64,000 nucleotides of DNA from Draconibacterium sp. Lineage in GTDB: Bacteria; Bacteroidota; Bacteroidia; Bacteroidales; Prolixibacteraceae. Shown here piece by piece: positions 16,534-26,173 of this stretch. A model generated the notes under the pieces. That model was not told where the DNA came from and did no database searches. It worked only from the letters and a program-made list of their open reading frames with translations. The number at the start of each line of letters is the position of its first letter. The stretch's first letter is position 1. The position numbers and the translations under genes were made by a program. The stretch lies in assembly GCA_011620585.1 (NCBI GenBank), contig WOYV01000039.1, positions 64,141 to 128,140 of the forward strand, given 5' to 3'.

Positions 16534-17595
16534 TTATTTGACCACTTCCACTTTGTTGCCGTCGAGCAAACGTGCCTGGCCTTCCACAACAATATGGTCG
16601 CCAATCTTTAATTTGTCCGAAATCACTTCCAGTTTGTCGTCGAAACGCTGTCCAAGTTCTACTTCAATACGTTTGGCAATGCCATTTTCTTCGACAAAAA
16701 GATAGCGAATGTCTGATCCCTGCATTTTTAAGATCGACTCGGCAGGAAGCACCAGTGCTTCGGTTTTTTCCAAAGGAATGGTAACACGTCCAAACATACC
16801 CGGGCGTATCTTCTCTCCTGGATTATTTACTCCAATCTCGATCTCGAACGAGCGGCTTTGTGCGCTGATAGTTGGAGAAATACGAATGATTTTACCATTG
16901 AATTCATCATTCGGATAAACATCGAAACTAAGTGAAACTTCCATTCCGTTCTTGATTTTTGGCAAATAGTTTTCCGAAATACTAACGATTGCCTTTAGCT
17001 TTTCAACCTGTATAATTGAGATGATCGCAGCTTTCCCAACAGTTGCTATCTGTGCTCCTGAATACATTTCTCCGGGTTCGAAATATTTGCCCGAAATGAG
17101 TCCGTTAAAAGGTGCAACCAAAATGGTATTCTTCCGAAGGAAAGCCACATTTTCCTGTGCTACATCATATTGTGCCTTCAACTGATCGTATTGTTGCGGG
17201 GCTACACTGCCTAATTTGTTCAATGTGTCGAGGCGATTATATTCAATTTCCAGATTCTTAAGCTGGATTTCGGCTTGCTTTAGTTGAACATCGTTCATTC
17301 TAACCAATTCCTGGCCTTCCTTTACACGGTCGCCCACTTCTACATTAATGGCTTCGATACGGCCGGGTGAGGTAGGAGCCATGTGGACTACATTAAATGG
17401 TTCCATGCTGGCGGTGTATTCTACCGACCGGGCGATTTCCTGATCTTGAAGAACGAGAATACGAATGTGTTCAGGTTTTACTGCCTGGACAGTGCTTTCG
17501 CTGTTATCTGTTTGCTGGCCAGTGCACGACATTAAGCCGATCACTCCAAGTGCCAGAATAGATAAAATGTTGTTAATTTTTTTCATATGATTCAA
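16534..17595 (-). CDS. RND periplasmic adaptor (membrane fusion) lipoprotein
   Basis: 353 residues. Lipoprotein signal with lipobox GLMSC (cysteine near 24). Then the adaptor order: a first beta/lipoyl segment (GRIEAINVEVGDRVKEGQELVRM, about 78-100), a helical hairpin (about 105-145, AEIQLKNLEIEYNRLDTL and on), the returning lipoyl half (TILVAPFNGLISGKYFEPGEM), the beta-barrel and a membrane-proximal domain ending in VVEGQARLLDGNKVEVVK. It links the RND pump to the outer-membrane channel. It begins 19 bases after the TolC-like stop and ends 35 bases before the pump start. Confidence 0.95.
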   Translation of the reverse strand: MNHMKKINNILSILALGVIGLMSCTGQQTDNSESTVQAVKPEHIRILVLQDQEIARSVEYTASMEPFNVVHMAPTSPGRIEAINVEVGDRVKEGQELVRMNDVQLKQAEIQLKNLEIEYNRLDTLNKLGSVAPQQYDQLKAQYDVAQENVAFLRKNTILVAPFNGLISGKYFEPGEMYSGAQIATVGKAAIISIIQVEKLKAIVSISENYLPKIKNGMEVSLSFDVYPNDEFNGKIIRISPTISAQSRSFEIEIGVNNPGEKIRPGMFGRVTIPLEKTEALVLPAESILKMQGSDIRYLFVEENGIAKRIEVELGQRFDDKLEVISDKLKIGDHIVVEGQARLLDGNKVEVVK

Positions 17596-17614
17596 TTGTT
17601 ATTTTTTCTTTTTT

Positions 17615-18928
17615 CTACTGTTGTTGACTAGTTGAAATTAATTCACCTTTAATTTTGTCTAATTCGTTTTGTGCCTGCAGTACCTGCATTGTGGCTTGTA
17701 AATAATCCGATTCGGCTTTGAGGTAGTTGTTGTCGGCAGTGGTCAGTTCGAGGCTCGACATTATTCCCTGGTCAAATTTCTGACGATATTGCCTGATGAC
17801 TTCTCTGGAAACTTCGACGTTTTTGCTTTGGTTTTCATAGTTTTCCTGTGCGTTTTTTAGATTAAAGACCAACTGATTATATTGAAGTTGCAACTGGTCT
17901 TGAAGTAGCTTTTTCTCGTTGTTGTATGTTTCAATATCAATATTGGCCTGTCTTACTTTCGATCGCCGTTCTCCACTTGAAAAAATGGGGACGCTCATTT
18001 GAAGTCCCATCATGTTTTTCGGGCTCATATCGAAATTTGGCTTCAATATTTTATAGGTGTAAGAATAATATCCTGAAATAGTTGGCAGGTAATTGGCTTT
18101 TTGCATGTACACTTGTTTTTTCTGTATCTCACCTTCGGCTTGTTTTAACTGGAAATCAATATTCTCACTGATATCAAAGAAATCGCTTTGTGCATTTTGA
18201 GAAACCTGTTCCATTATTTTATCCAGCGAGTCGGTGAGTTCCAGTTCGGTTTCGGACGAAACTCCCAATTGGTAGCGTAACATATTTTTTGAAAACTCAA
18301 GTTGTCGTTCTGCCGATTTTAAGGTATTGAGTAAAGTATTTACCTGAACCGAAAGCTGATCGAGTTCGATTTTTTCCATCACGCCAAATTCTACCAAGGG
18401 TTTCGTTTTTTCGTATATCTCCTGCAGATTATCCACGTTGTTGTATAAAATTTTCAGACTTTCGTCTGCAATCAAAACGGTGTAGTAGCTGCTAACCACC
18501 TGGCTCACAATTTCCTGTTCGGTTTTTAACTGCGAAGTTTGCATCAATTGCTCATACAATTTCGAAGTTTGCACACCAACAATATAGTTGGCGCTAAAAA
18601 TCAATTGAGTGGCCCGCAGATTGAAAGTACTGGTGGGGTTGATCGGAATTTTGGCAGGTGGACCGTTAGGATCCAACTGGAAGGTGATTTCGGCACCCAG
18701 GGCATTGTTATAATCGGCTGTGGCATTCATCTGTGGCAAACCTGCTGCAATGGTTTCGCGAAGTTGTTCCTGCGATTTCTGAACGGCAAGACTCGAGTTC
18801 AGGATGTTTTTATTAAACTGGACGGCATACGCTTTGGCATCTTCCAGGCCAAGCGATACTTTTTCCTGCGCCCGGATAAACGGACTGATCAGGAGAGCAA
18901 TTAATAGAATAATTTGTTTTCTTCTCAT
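17615..18928 (-). CDS. TolC-family outer-membrane efflux protein
   Basis: 437 residues with signal peptide MRRKQIILLIALLISPFIRAQ. Two OEP repeats of long alpha-helices (about 25-215 and 230-430) separated by a central ELTDSLD linker; the first shows LGLEDAKAYAVQFNKNILNS, the usual start of TolC-type proteins, and the second ends with the SSLELTTADNNYLKAESDYL helix. It would trimerise into the exit duct of the pump. First gene after tetR in the operon order; no lipobox is present, unlike OprM-type proteins. Confidence 0.93.
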   Translation of the reverse strand: MRRKQIILLIALLISPFIRAQEKVSLGLEDAKAYAVQFNKNILNSSLAVQKSQEQLRETIAAGLPQMNATADYNNALGAEITFQLDPNGPPAKIPINPTSTFNLRATQLIFSANYIVGVQTSKLYEQLMQTSQLKTEQEIVSQVVSSYYTVLIADESLKILYNNVDNLQEIYEKTKPLVEFGVMEKIELDQLSVQVNTLLNTLKSAERQLEFSKNMLRYQLGVSSETELELTDSLDKIMEQVSQNAQSDFFDISENIDFQLKQAEGEIQKKQVYMQKANYLPTISGYYSYTYKILKPNFDMSPKNMMGLQMSVPIFSSGERRSKVRQANIDIETYNNEKKLLQDQLQLQYNQLVFNLKNAQENYENQSKNVEVSREVIRQYRQKFDQGIMSSLELTTADNNYLKAESDYLQATMQVLQAQNELDKIKGELISTSQQQ

Positions 18929-19007
18929 CGTATTGTTATTTATTGTTTCTCGATATTAAACTTTAAAAACTTTGATAAATTTTTGAGTTTTTTATGTTGC
19001 AAAAATA

Positions 19008-19613
19008 TTAATCCAGATTTTGTTCGATTACATCAATTCCCTTTCGGGTTGAAATGCCGCGTATAAAATTGATCATCAGGTTTTTAAACAAGTCTGCGTA
19101 GTTGTAATCTTCTTTAGGGAATATGGTGTCATCGCCAATCAGGTTCATCTGTTCATAAAAAAGTTTAGATACCAGTTCAATATCAAAGTCCTTTCGGAAA
19201 AGTCCTTCGTTAATACCTTTTCTTAGCTGAGTATGAATGTGGTTCAAACTCTTTTCTCTTTGCTCGAGATGTTTTTGATTCCACACCATTGGGTAATATC
19301 TTTTCAGGTCGTAAAAGAATACAGGGTTGATCGAATTAAATGCTTTGATTCCTTCCTGCATGGTAGAAATCATTAGCTCGATTACATTCTGTGTGCTGTC
19401 GAGTAGTTCATTTTGACGGGCTTCCTGTTGCCATGACAGGTGCTGCATGCAAGTGGTGATCAGTTCGTTCTTGTCCTTAAACACTTCGTAAACGGTACGT
19501 TTTGATATTGCCAGGTTATTGGCCAAATCATCCATCGTCACATGCCGGACACCAAACTTCATGAATTGCCGGATTGCTTCTTCAATTATTCTGTCTTTTA
19601 CTTCCATAAACAA
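19008..19613 (-). CDS. TetR/AcrR-family transcriptional regulator
   Basis: 201 residues. The N-terminal helix-turn-helix (about 8-55) reads IIEEAIRQFMKFGVRHVTMDDLA followed by the recognition helix ISKRTVYEVFKDKNELI. The larger C-terminal helical domain is the ligand-binding part and is not diagnostic. It lies first on the same strand as the tolC/adaptor/RND/PII genes, 79 bases upstream, so it is probably the local repressor of the efflux operon. It may share the promoter or be transcribed separately; I find no clean palindromic operator. Confidence 0.9.
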   Translation of the reverse strand: MFMEVKDRIIEEAIRQFMKFGVRHVTMDDLANNLAISKRTVYEVFKDKNELITTCMQHLSWQQEARQNELLDSTQNVIELMISTMQEGIKAFNSINPVFFYDLKRYYPMVWNQKHLEQREKSLNHIHTQLRKGINEGLFRKDFDIELVSKLFYEQMNLIGDDTIFPKEDYNYADLFKNLMINFIRGISTRKGIDVIEQNLD

Positions 19614-19741
19614 GTTTTCAGCGTGCTAAATTATAGAAAACATTAAAAACCCATAAAGTTTTCCGAGTTATTTTAAAATATTTGGAAAAGATTAACACTT
19701 GGCTGATAATGGTGGGGGAGAAAATACCAAAGAAAGATTTT

Positions 19742-20512
19742 TTACAAATAGAGTTGTTTCCCAAGCTCAGTCATGATTTCAGCGGCATCACCACGTAAAA
19801 AGATGTCTGTAATTTCGCGGGTGAAATGTGTTTCTTCGATATTTATTTCAATAATTTTAGCACCGTTCTGTTTTGCAATCACCGGTATTTGTGCAGCCGG
19901 AAGCACTTCGGCGTTGGTTCCAATAATGATAAATACATCGGCTTTGGCGGCTTCTTCAAACGAACGTCGCTTGGCAAAAGCCGGAATGGGTTCGTTAAAA
20001 AACACGATGTCGGGTTTTAAAATTCCTTTACATACAAAACAAGTGGGAGGCAGGTAATTCAAATCGGCAAAACTCATATCGTATTCCGAGCTGCATTCGG
20101 TACAAATCAAATGTTTATAGGTTCCATGAATTTCGTAGACATATTTGCTTCCGGCTTTTTGATGCAGGTGGTCGATGTTTTGAGTGATGATGGTTTCAAG
20201 AAAACTACGTTCTTCCATTTTGGCCAGCACTTCGTGAGCAGGGTTTGGTAGTGCATCGCCAAGTTTGTCGTAAAATATCTCCTTGATCTTTAACCACGAC
20301 TGCAACGGTTTTTTCCGAAAGAATTCGATTTCCAGAAAAATCGGATCGGTCGTGTTCCAAAGTCCGTTTTCACCTCTGAAAGGTGGAATTCCGCTCGGGA
20401 CAGAAATACCTGCACCAGTAAAAGCCACCGTATATTTAGCTTTTCGGATGAGTTCTGCTGCCTGCCCGATTGATTCATTCAGGCGGGCCTTTTCGGTTTT
20501 AATTTGGTCCAT
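19742..20512 (-). CDS. Sirtuin, NAD-dependent protein deacylase
   Basis: 256 residues. NAD-binding motif GAGISVPSGIPPFRGENGLW (about 31-50), catalytic region TQNIDHLHQKAG with the catalytic histidine in EIHGTYKH, and a zinc module with two cysteine pairs, CTEC and CFVC. The later NAD motif is IIIGTNAEVLPAAQIP. It would remove acetyl or other acyl groups from lysines using NAD. Directly upstream lies a Pat-like acetyltransferase gene and, beyond it, acs, so acetyl-CoA synthetase is the likeliest substrate (as CobB in Salmonella). The start is only 11 bases after a strong hairpin. Confidence 0.92.
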   Translation of the reverse strand: MDQIKTEKARLNESIGQAAELIRKAKYTVAFTGAGISVPSGIPPFRGENGLWNTTDPIFLEIEFFRKKPLQSWLKIKEIFYDKLGDALPNPAHEVLAKMEERSFLETIITQNIDHLHQKAGSKYVYEIHGTYKHLICTECSSEYDMSFADLNYLPPTCFVCKGILKPDIVFFNEPIPAFAKRRSFEEAAKADVFIIIGTNAEVLPAAQIPVIAKQNGAKIIEINIEETHFTREITDIFLRGDAAEIMTELGKQLYL

Positions 20513-20522
20513 ATATTTGAAA

Positions 20523-20552
20523 CTCCCGGCAGAAAAGGTTTCCTGCCGGGAG
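20523..20552. repeat. Strong hairpin between the Pat-like and sirtuin genes
   Basis: CTCCCGGCAG (20523-20532) and CTGCCGGGAG (20543-20552) form a perfect 10-bp GC-rich stem with a 10-base loop. On the minus strand only GTTTCAAATAT follows, a poor U-tract, and the sirtuin ATG comes 11 bases later. It may be a weak terminator, a processing site or a structure that limits sirtuin translation. Confidence 0.6.
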
Positions 20553-20574
20553 AACTATTATCGCAATAATTCAT

Positions 20575-23271
20575 TTAATCTCCGGCTTCCAGATCTTTGC
20601 TCACCGAAACCGTGGTATCTTCATTAAACCTGATTTTAAAATTCAGTTTGCGGAAAACCGAGATCATCGGTTTATTATCGCGGGTTGTTTCTGCAGCCAA
20701 ACGCTTGATATTGCGTCCTTTGGCAATATCGAGACAGTAATTGGTTATCATGAACCCTAATTCCTTTTTCTGCCAGGCATCAGTAATCAGGATCGCATAT
20801 TCCATCATTTCCACATCAGGATCCGCAATCAACCGACCAACTCCAATGAGTTCTTTTTGTCCGTCTTCTTTCTCATGTTCAGCCACAATAGCAATTTCAC
20901 GGTCGTAGTCAATAAAACAGAATTGAGAAGCCACTTCGTGCGAATCGAAGTAGAAATCGTAACGGAAACGGTGATAAATGGATTCTTTTGAACAACTGCT
21001 AAGTAACTCCAACCACATCGGTTCGTCTTCGGGACGAATAGGGCGCAGTGTTATCCTGGTTTCATCTTTCAACTGGGTTTCTTTAATCAAACTCTCGGGG
21101 TACGGACGAAGTATCAAATGAGAATATTCTTTTACCGGTTTTTGCAGAAGGTCGTGGTCAACAACTATTCGTGCATCAAGCGCGATCACATCGTTGGGTG
21201 TTACAATCAGTGGGTTAATGTCGAGCTCTTCAATTTCAGGATAATCGGCGGCAAGGTACGACAACCTGATCATTACTTCGATTAGTTTATCGATATTTTT
21301 GGGAACATCGCCGCGCCAGCCTTGCAAGAGGGGATAGATTTTGAGCGAGCGTAGCATTTGCATCGCCAGGTGTTCGTTCAAAGGTGGAAATTCCAAACGT
21401 TTATCTTTAAACAGTTCGGCAGTGGTTCCGCCCATTCCCACCAACATTACTGTTCCAAATATCGGGTCTTTCTTAGTCCCCAGGATAAGTTCGATCCCGT
21501 CTTTCGAGTCCACCATGCGTTGGACCGTAACTCCGTCGATTCGGGCATCGGGTCTTTTTTCCGAGGCTGTTTTTATCATGTTTCGGAAGTTGGCACGCAC
21601 CATGTCCTCGTTTTTGATGTTCAGCGCCACACCACCCACATCAGATTTATGCGTGATATCCGGAGAATATATTTTCAGCACAACCGGGTAACCCTTCTTC
21701 TTTGCAATTTTTACCGCTTCGTCTTCCGTAGCAGCAGGTGTTGGGTGAGTGGTATCGATGCCATAATCGTTAACCAGCATTTTCGAGTCGTCTTCGTTTA
21801 AAATCTTTGCTTTCGGGAAAATATCTTTCAGGTACTTGGCACGAAGTTCGTGGCGATCGTATTGGAATGAAACCGGGACTTCCCGGGGTGTTTCGTATAA
21901 CATTTGCTGATTTTCCGAGTAATCAGAAAGGGTCATAAATGCCCCGATAGCCTGTTCGGGTGCACTATAATTTGATATCCCGTGTTTATTGAAAATCTGG
22001 ATTCCGTCGCGCATGGCAGTCCCTCCCAACCAAGCCGCCATCACAGTTTTTGTGGTTCGGACCGACATCTCAACAATGGCTTGAGCTGTTGCAGTTGGGT
22101 CGGTCATGGCTTGTGGTGTGAGCAGTACTAGTACCGCATCGACATTTGTATCTTCAAGCACTATCTCCGTTGCGCGCGCAAAACGTTCGGGCGTGGCATC
22201 ACCAAGAACATCCACCGGGTTGCCGTGAGACCAGAATGGCGGCAGGTAATCATTTAGTTTTTGCATGGTTTCGTCGGAGAGATTTACCAATTTTCCGCCT
22301 AACGAAATCAGCGAGTCGGTTGCCATTACACCTGGGCCACCGGCATTAGTCACAATCACTAATCGATTTCCTTTCGGAATACGTTTTCTTCCAACCAGGT
22401 CGGTAAAGTCGAAAATGTTGCCAAAGTCGAATACCCGAACCAAGCCGGCACGACGGAAAACGGCGTCGTAAATTGAGTCTTCGGAAGCCATGGCCCCGGT
22501 GTGAGATGCGGCAGCAGCAGCCGATTCGGGGAAACGGCCCGATTTATAAACAATAATAGGTTTTTCGCGCGAAAATGCCCTTGCAGCCGACATAAATGTG
22601 CGGGCATCAGCAATCGATTCAACATATAGGACGATGGATTTTGTATTCGGATCCTGGCCAAAATAATCGATTAGGTCGCCAAAACTTACGTCCATGGTAT
22701 TTCCGATAGAAACAAAGTTTGAAAAACCAATATTGGCTTCGTAAGCCCAATCGAGTACCGAGGTACATAACGCGCCCGATTGCGAAATAAAGGCAACATG
22801 TCCTTTTTTAGGCATTCCTGCCGCAAAGCTCACGTTCATATTTAAGCCAGGCACAAGTATTCCCAAGCAGTTGGGGCCGATAATTCTCATGTCCGGGAAT
22901 TTGGCTTTTTCTGCTTTCACCTGTGCTTCGAGTTTTTTCCCTTCTTCCCCTGATTCTTTAAACCCGGCCGACATGATAATTACCCCATGTATTCCGGCTT
23001 CGCCACATTCTTTTACAATTTGGGGTACTAATTTGGCAGCGGTCATTATCACTGCCATATCTGGTGTTTTAGGCAGACTTTTTACATCGGGATAACAGGG
23101 GATTCCAAAAACGGCTTCGCGCTTTGGGTTTACGGGATAAACAACCCCGTTAAAACCTCCTCCCACTAAATTTTTGAGGGTGATCCCGCCAACACTGTCA
23201 GGATTATTGGAAACACCAATAAGCGCAATACGTTTTGGTTTGAAAATACTGTCTAACTTTTTGATAGCCAT
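20575..23271 (-). CDS. Pat-like fusion: NDP-forming acyl-CoA synthetase domains + GNAT acetyltransferase
   Basis: 898 residues. Order: CoA-binding domain (1-140, IALIGVSNNPDSVGG), succinyl-CoA-ligase-like domains (about 150-460), ATP-grasp (about 490-710, KKGYPVVLKIYSPDITHKSDVGGV), then GNAT (about 730-890, ITLRPIRPEDEPMWLELLS). This is the domain order of Salmonella Pat, which acetylates and silences acetyl-CoA synthetase. The GNAT catalytic glutamate equivalent is E824 in MEYAILI. Two points: the SHTGA motif keeps the histidine (H257) phosphorylated in true ADP-forming synthetases, and the acetyl-CoA loop reads QKKELG, with E837 where the first glycine is normal. It may therefore be an acyl-CoA synthetase, an acetyltransferase, or both. 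Confidence 0.88.
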   Translation of the reverse strand: MAIKKLDSIFKPKRIALIGVSNNPDSVGGITLKNLVGGGFNGVVYPVNPKREAVFGIPCYPDVKSLPKTPDMAVIMTAAKLVPQIVKECGEAGIHGVIIMSAGFKESGEEGKKLEAQVKAEKAKFPDMRIIGPNCLGILVPGLNMNVSFAAGMPKKGHVAFISQSGALCTSVLDWAYEANIGFSNFVSIGNTMDVSFGDLIDYFGQDPNTKSIVLYVESIADARTFMSAARAFSREKPIIVYKSGRFPESAAAAASHTGAMASEDSIYDAVFRRAGLVRVFDFGNIFDFTDLVGRKRIPKGNRLVIVTNAGGPGVMATDSLISLGGKLVNLSDETMQKLNDYLPPFWSHGNPVDVLGDATPERFARATEIVLEDTNVDAVLVLLTPQAMTDPTATAQAIVEMSVRTTKTVMAAWLGGTAMRDGIQIFNKHGISNYSAPEQAIGAFMTLSDYSENQQMLYETPREVPVSFQYDRHELRAKYLKDIFPKAKILNEDDSKMLVNDYGIDTTHPTPAATEDEAVKIAKKKGYPVVLKIYSPDITHKSDVGGVALNIKNEDMVRANFRNMIKTASEKRPDARIDGVTVQRMVDSKDGIELILGTKKDPIFGTVMLVGMGGTTAELFKDKRLEFPPLNEHLAMQMLRSLKIYPLLQGWRGDVPKNIDKLIEVMIRLSYLAADYPEIEELDINPLIVTPNDVIALDARIVVDHDLLQKPVKEYSHLILRPYPESLIKETQLKDETRITLRPIRPEDEPMWLELLSSCSKESIYHRFRYDFYFDSHEVASQFCFIDYDREIAIVAEHEKEDGQKELIGVGRLIADPDVEMMEYAILITDAWQKKELGFMITNYCLDIAKGRNIKRLAAETTRDNKPMISVFRKLNFKIRFNEDTTVSVSKDLEAGD

Positions 23272-23561
23272 AGCTAATTTTTTTTTGGTTTATAGAAAAT
23301 CGTTAAATTATCGCAGGTTGAATATTTTGGTTATTTGGCGTTCTAAATTTCATCAAAAAAAGTCAGCTTAAAAAATCACACTGATTTATAATAAACATTT
23401 CGATATTAGAATTAATATTCAGGGAATGAATGAATTATGCTGTTAAATTGGCTTTGTCGCTTATCAAAATCATGTTGCAGAACAACCTTGTATTTCACTG
23501 TTTTAGAACATGTGTGAATTTTATGCGAAAATATTTCCGGGTTGGGGAAGATAAAGATGAA
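23272..23561. other. AT-rich gap upstream of the Pat-like gene
   Basis: About 290 bases without a credible gene, between the Pat-like start (minus strand) and the acs-satP terminator. It must hold the promoter of the Pat-like/sirtuin pair, since the terminator to its right isolates them from acs-satP. I cannot single out a -7/-33 pair. Confidence 0.5.
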
Positions 23562-23601
23562 TATTACAAATAAAGAACGCCTTGATTTTTCAAGGCGTTC
23601 T
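23562..23601 (-). terminator. Intrinsic terminator of acs-satP
   Basis: AGAACGCCTTGA (23574-23585) and TCAAGGCGTTCT (23590-23601) form a perfect 12-bp stem with a four-base loop; the minus strand continues TTATTTGTAATATT. It lies 40 bases after the satP stop and separates the acs-satP transcript from the Pat-like/sirtuin transcript. Confidence 0.85.
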
Positions 23602-23641
23602 CTGTGTTTGATAAGAATGACGATGTCATCCGTTTGTTAAA

Positions 23642-24202
23642 TTATCTGGAGCCGATGAGTAAAACTACCTTGCCTTGTGTTTCGTTAATTACCTCGGCCA
23701 TTGCCAGGTATATAGCAGATAAACCACAGATTATTCCTTCGAATCCGGCAATCTTACCTACCAGGGCCGATCCTGACCAATCTCTGATGGCGAGTAAGAG
23801 AAACAGAATCCATAAAGAAAGAAAAATGAATTGCAATGCACGGTTGTTTCCAAAAGTGCCGATCCACATCATAAAAGTAAATACTCCCCACATAAACAGG
23901 TACCATCCCATAAATCCGGCTGGCGGACCTTCCAGCCAACCTATTTTCGGAAATACGATCAGGAATACAAGAGTAAGCCAGAACAATCCGTATGAAGTAA
24001 AGGCGGTTGTCCCAAAAGTATTACCTTTTCTGAATTCCAGAATCCCGGCAATAATTTGTCCAATACCTCCATAGAATATACCCATTGCAAGTATCATAGA
24101 ACCAAGCGGAAAGAAACCTGCATTATGGATGTTTAAGAGTACAGTAGTCATTCCGAATCCCATTAATCCTAATGGGGCCGGATTGGATAGTTTGTTTTCC
24201 AT
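23642..24202 (-). CDS. satP: Acetate uptake transporter (GPR1/FUN34/SatP family)
   Basis: 186 residues with six predicted transmembrane helices. The family signature NPAPLGLMGFGMTTVLLNIHNAG is at residues 7-29, and GIFYGGIGQIIAGILEFRKGNTFGTTAFTSYGLFWL is the central conserved region. SatP-type channels move acetate (and succinate) with protons across the inner membrane. It starts 49 bases after the acs stop on the same strand, so imported acetate would be activated at once by Acs. Confidence 0.92.
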   Translation of the reverse strand: MENKLSNPAPLGLMGFGMTTVLLNIHNAGFFPLGSMILAMGIFYGGIGQIIAGILEFRKGNTFGTTAFTSYGLFWLTLVFLIVFPKIGWLEGPPAGFMGWYLFMWGVFTFMMWIGTFGNNRALQFIFLSLWILFLLLAIRDWSGSALVGKIAGFEGIICGLSAIYLAMAEVINETQGKVVLLIGSR

Positions 24203-24250
24203 TTCGATAAAATTTTAGGTTGTTGAAATTAGTGATGGTTACTTTTTATG

Positions 24251-26173
24251 TTATCGTTTTACAGACACTTTTGCGCCTTCAATGATCTCATCCACAACAC
24301 CCGGGTCGAGCAGGGTTGATGTATCGCCAAGGTTGCTGGCATCGCCTTCACCGATTTTCCGGAGGATGCGGCGCATGATTTTTCCGGAGCGGGTTTTTGG
24401 TAGTCCGCTTACAATCTGTATTTTATCGGGTTTTGCAATTGGGCCGATAACCTTGGTTACAGTTGCGCGAATTTCATTTTCGATTGTAGCCAGTTCTGCA
24501 TCCGTAAGATCTTCGCAAATCACATACGCGTATATTCCGGAGCCTTTGATTTCGTGTGGATAGCCGACAACTGCCGATTCCACTACTTTTGGATGCTGGT
24601 TGATGGCATCTTCCACTTCTGCTGTTCCAATACGGTGACCAGATACATTGATTACATCGTCAATACGACCGATTATTCGGTAATATCCTTCTTCATCGCG
24701 TTTGGCACCGTCGCCGGTGAGGTAGTACCCCGGGAACGACGAGAAGTAGGTTTGATAACAGCGCTGATGATCGCCCCAGGTGGTACGCAACATTCCGGGC
24801 CACGGGTGTTTAATACAAAGAATTCCTTCGACACTGTTGCCTTTTAATTCTTTTCCTTCATGATCGAGCAAAACAGGCTGGATGCCGGGCAATGGCAGAG
24901 TTGCAAGTGATGGTTTGGTAGGCGTAATTCCTGCCAGCGGTGTGATCATGATACCACCAGTTTCGGTTTGCCACCAGGTATCCACAATCGGACATTTAGC
25001 TTTTCCAATCAGGTCATGGTACCAGCGCCATGCTTCTTCGTTGATTGGTTCACCCACGGTTCCGAGTACTTTTAGCGAACTCAGATCGTGTTTTGTAACC
25101 CACGAATCGCCTTGTGCAACCAAAGCTCGAATAGCCGTTGGAGAGGTATAAAAGTGAGTTACCTTGTATTTGTCGACCACATCCCAGAAACGGCCTGCAT
25201 CGGGGAAAGTGGGCACTCCTTCGAACATGATGGAGGTGGCACCGGTTAATAGCGGGCCATAAACAATGTAAGAGTGACCCGTTACCCAGCCAATATCAGC
25301 GGTGCACCAGTAAATATCTCCGTCGCTGTATTGAAACACGTTTTTAAAAGTATATTCGGCATAAACCATATAACCAGCGGTGCTGTGCACAACTCCTTTG
25401 GGTTTGCCGGTTGACCCCGATGTGTAAAGTATGAACAGCACATCTTCGGCATCCATGGTTTCAGCTTTATTTTCAAACGAAACGCCTTCTATCAGATCGT
25501 GCCACCAAATGTCGCGGCCTTTCGTCCAGTCCACATCTTCACCGGTGCGTTTCAATACAACTGTTGTTTTTACCGAAGGACATTTTTCCAATGCTTCGTC
25601 AACAATATTTTTAAGCGGTATCGATTTGGTGCCTCGAAATCCACCGTCGGAAGTGATTACCACTTTTGCTTCGGCGTCTATTACGCGATCGGCTAAAGCA
25701 GTTGCTGAAAACCCGGCGAAAACAATAGAATGGATTGCCCCGATTCGGGCACAGGCCAACATAGCAATGGCCAGTTCAGGAACCATTGGCAGGTAGAGCG
25801 CTACGCGGTCTCCTTTTTCAACCCCCAGTTTCTTAAGAGCGTTTGCAAACTGTTTTACCTTGTCGAAGAGTTCGCCATAAGTAAGTTTAATTTCGGCTTC
25901 TATTGGATCATTCGGTTCCCAGATTATGGCTACCTGGTCTTTGCGCATAAACATATTGCGCTCAAAAATATTTTCTGTAATATTTAGTTTACCGTTCGCA
26001 AACCAATTTACGTCGGGTGCACCTTCGCCCTGAAATTTGTAATCCAGTACGTGATCCCACTTTTTTTGCCAGTAATGGCCTTCGGCGATACTTCCCCAAA
26101 AACCTTCGGGATCCGCCACACTTTCTTTATACTTCGCAAAGTATTCAGCTAGACTAGTAATTTTGTTCACCAT
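24251..26173 (-). CDS. acs: Acetate--CoA ligase, AMP-forming
   Basis: 640 residues from ATG 26173 ([19 protein letters not shown]). The open frame runs 22 codons further upstream to 26239, but that extension ([21 protein letters not shown]) does not look like Acs. It converts acetate, ATP and CoA to acetyl-CoA, AMP and PPi. Visible ANL motifs: A3 [17 protein letters not shown]5 WWQTETGG, A7/A8 [20 protein letters not shown] with [16 protein letters not shown], and A10 [11 protein letters not shown], whose lysine (K598 here) is the residue silenced by acetylation in Salmonella Acs (K609). First gene of an operon with satP. Confidence 0.96.
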   Translation of the reverse strand: MVNKITSLAEYFAKYKESVADPEGFWGSIAEGHYWQKKWDHVLDYKFQGEGAPDVNWFANGKLNITENIFERNMFMRKDQVAIIWEPNDPIEAEIKLTYGELFDKVKQFANALKKLGVEKGDRVALYLPMVPELAIAMLACARIGAIHSIVFAGFSATALADRVIDAEAKVVITSDGGFRGTKSIPLKNIVDEALEKCPSVKTTVVLKRTGEDVDWTKGRDIWWHDLIEGVSFENKAETMDAEDVLFILYTSGSTGKPKGVVHSTAGYMVYAEYTFKNVFQYSDGDIYWCTADIGWVTGHSYIVYGPLLTGATSIMFEGVPTFPDAGRFWDVVDKYKVTHFYTSPTAIRALVAQGDSWVTKHDLSSLKVLGTVGEPINEEAWRWYHDLIGKAKCPIVDTWWQTETGGIMITPLAGITPTKPSLATLPLPGIQPVLLDHEGKELKGNSVEGILCIKHPWPGMLRTTWGDHQRCYQTYFSSFPGYYLTGDGAKRDEEGYYRIIGRIDDVINVSGHRIGTAEVEDAINQHPKVVESAVVGYPHEIKGSGIYAYVICEDLTDAELATIENEIRATVTKVIGPIAKPDKIQIVSGLPKTRSGKIMRRILRKIGEGDASNLGDTSTLLDPGVVDEIIEGAKVSVKR

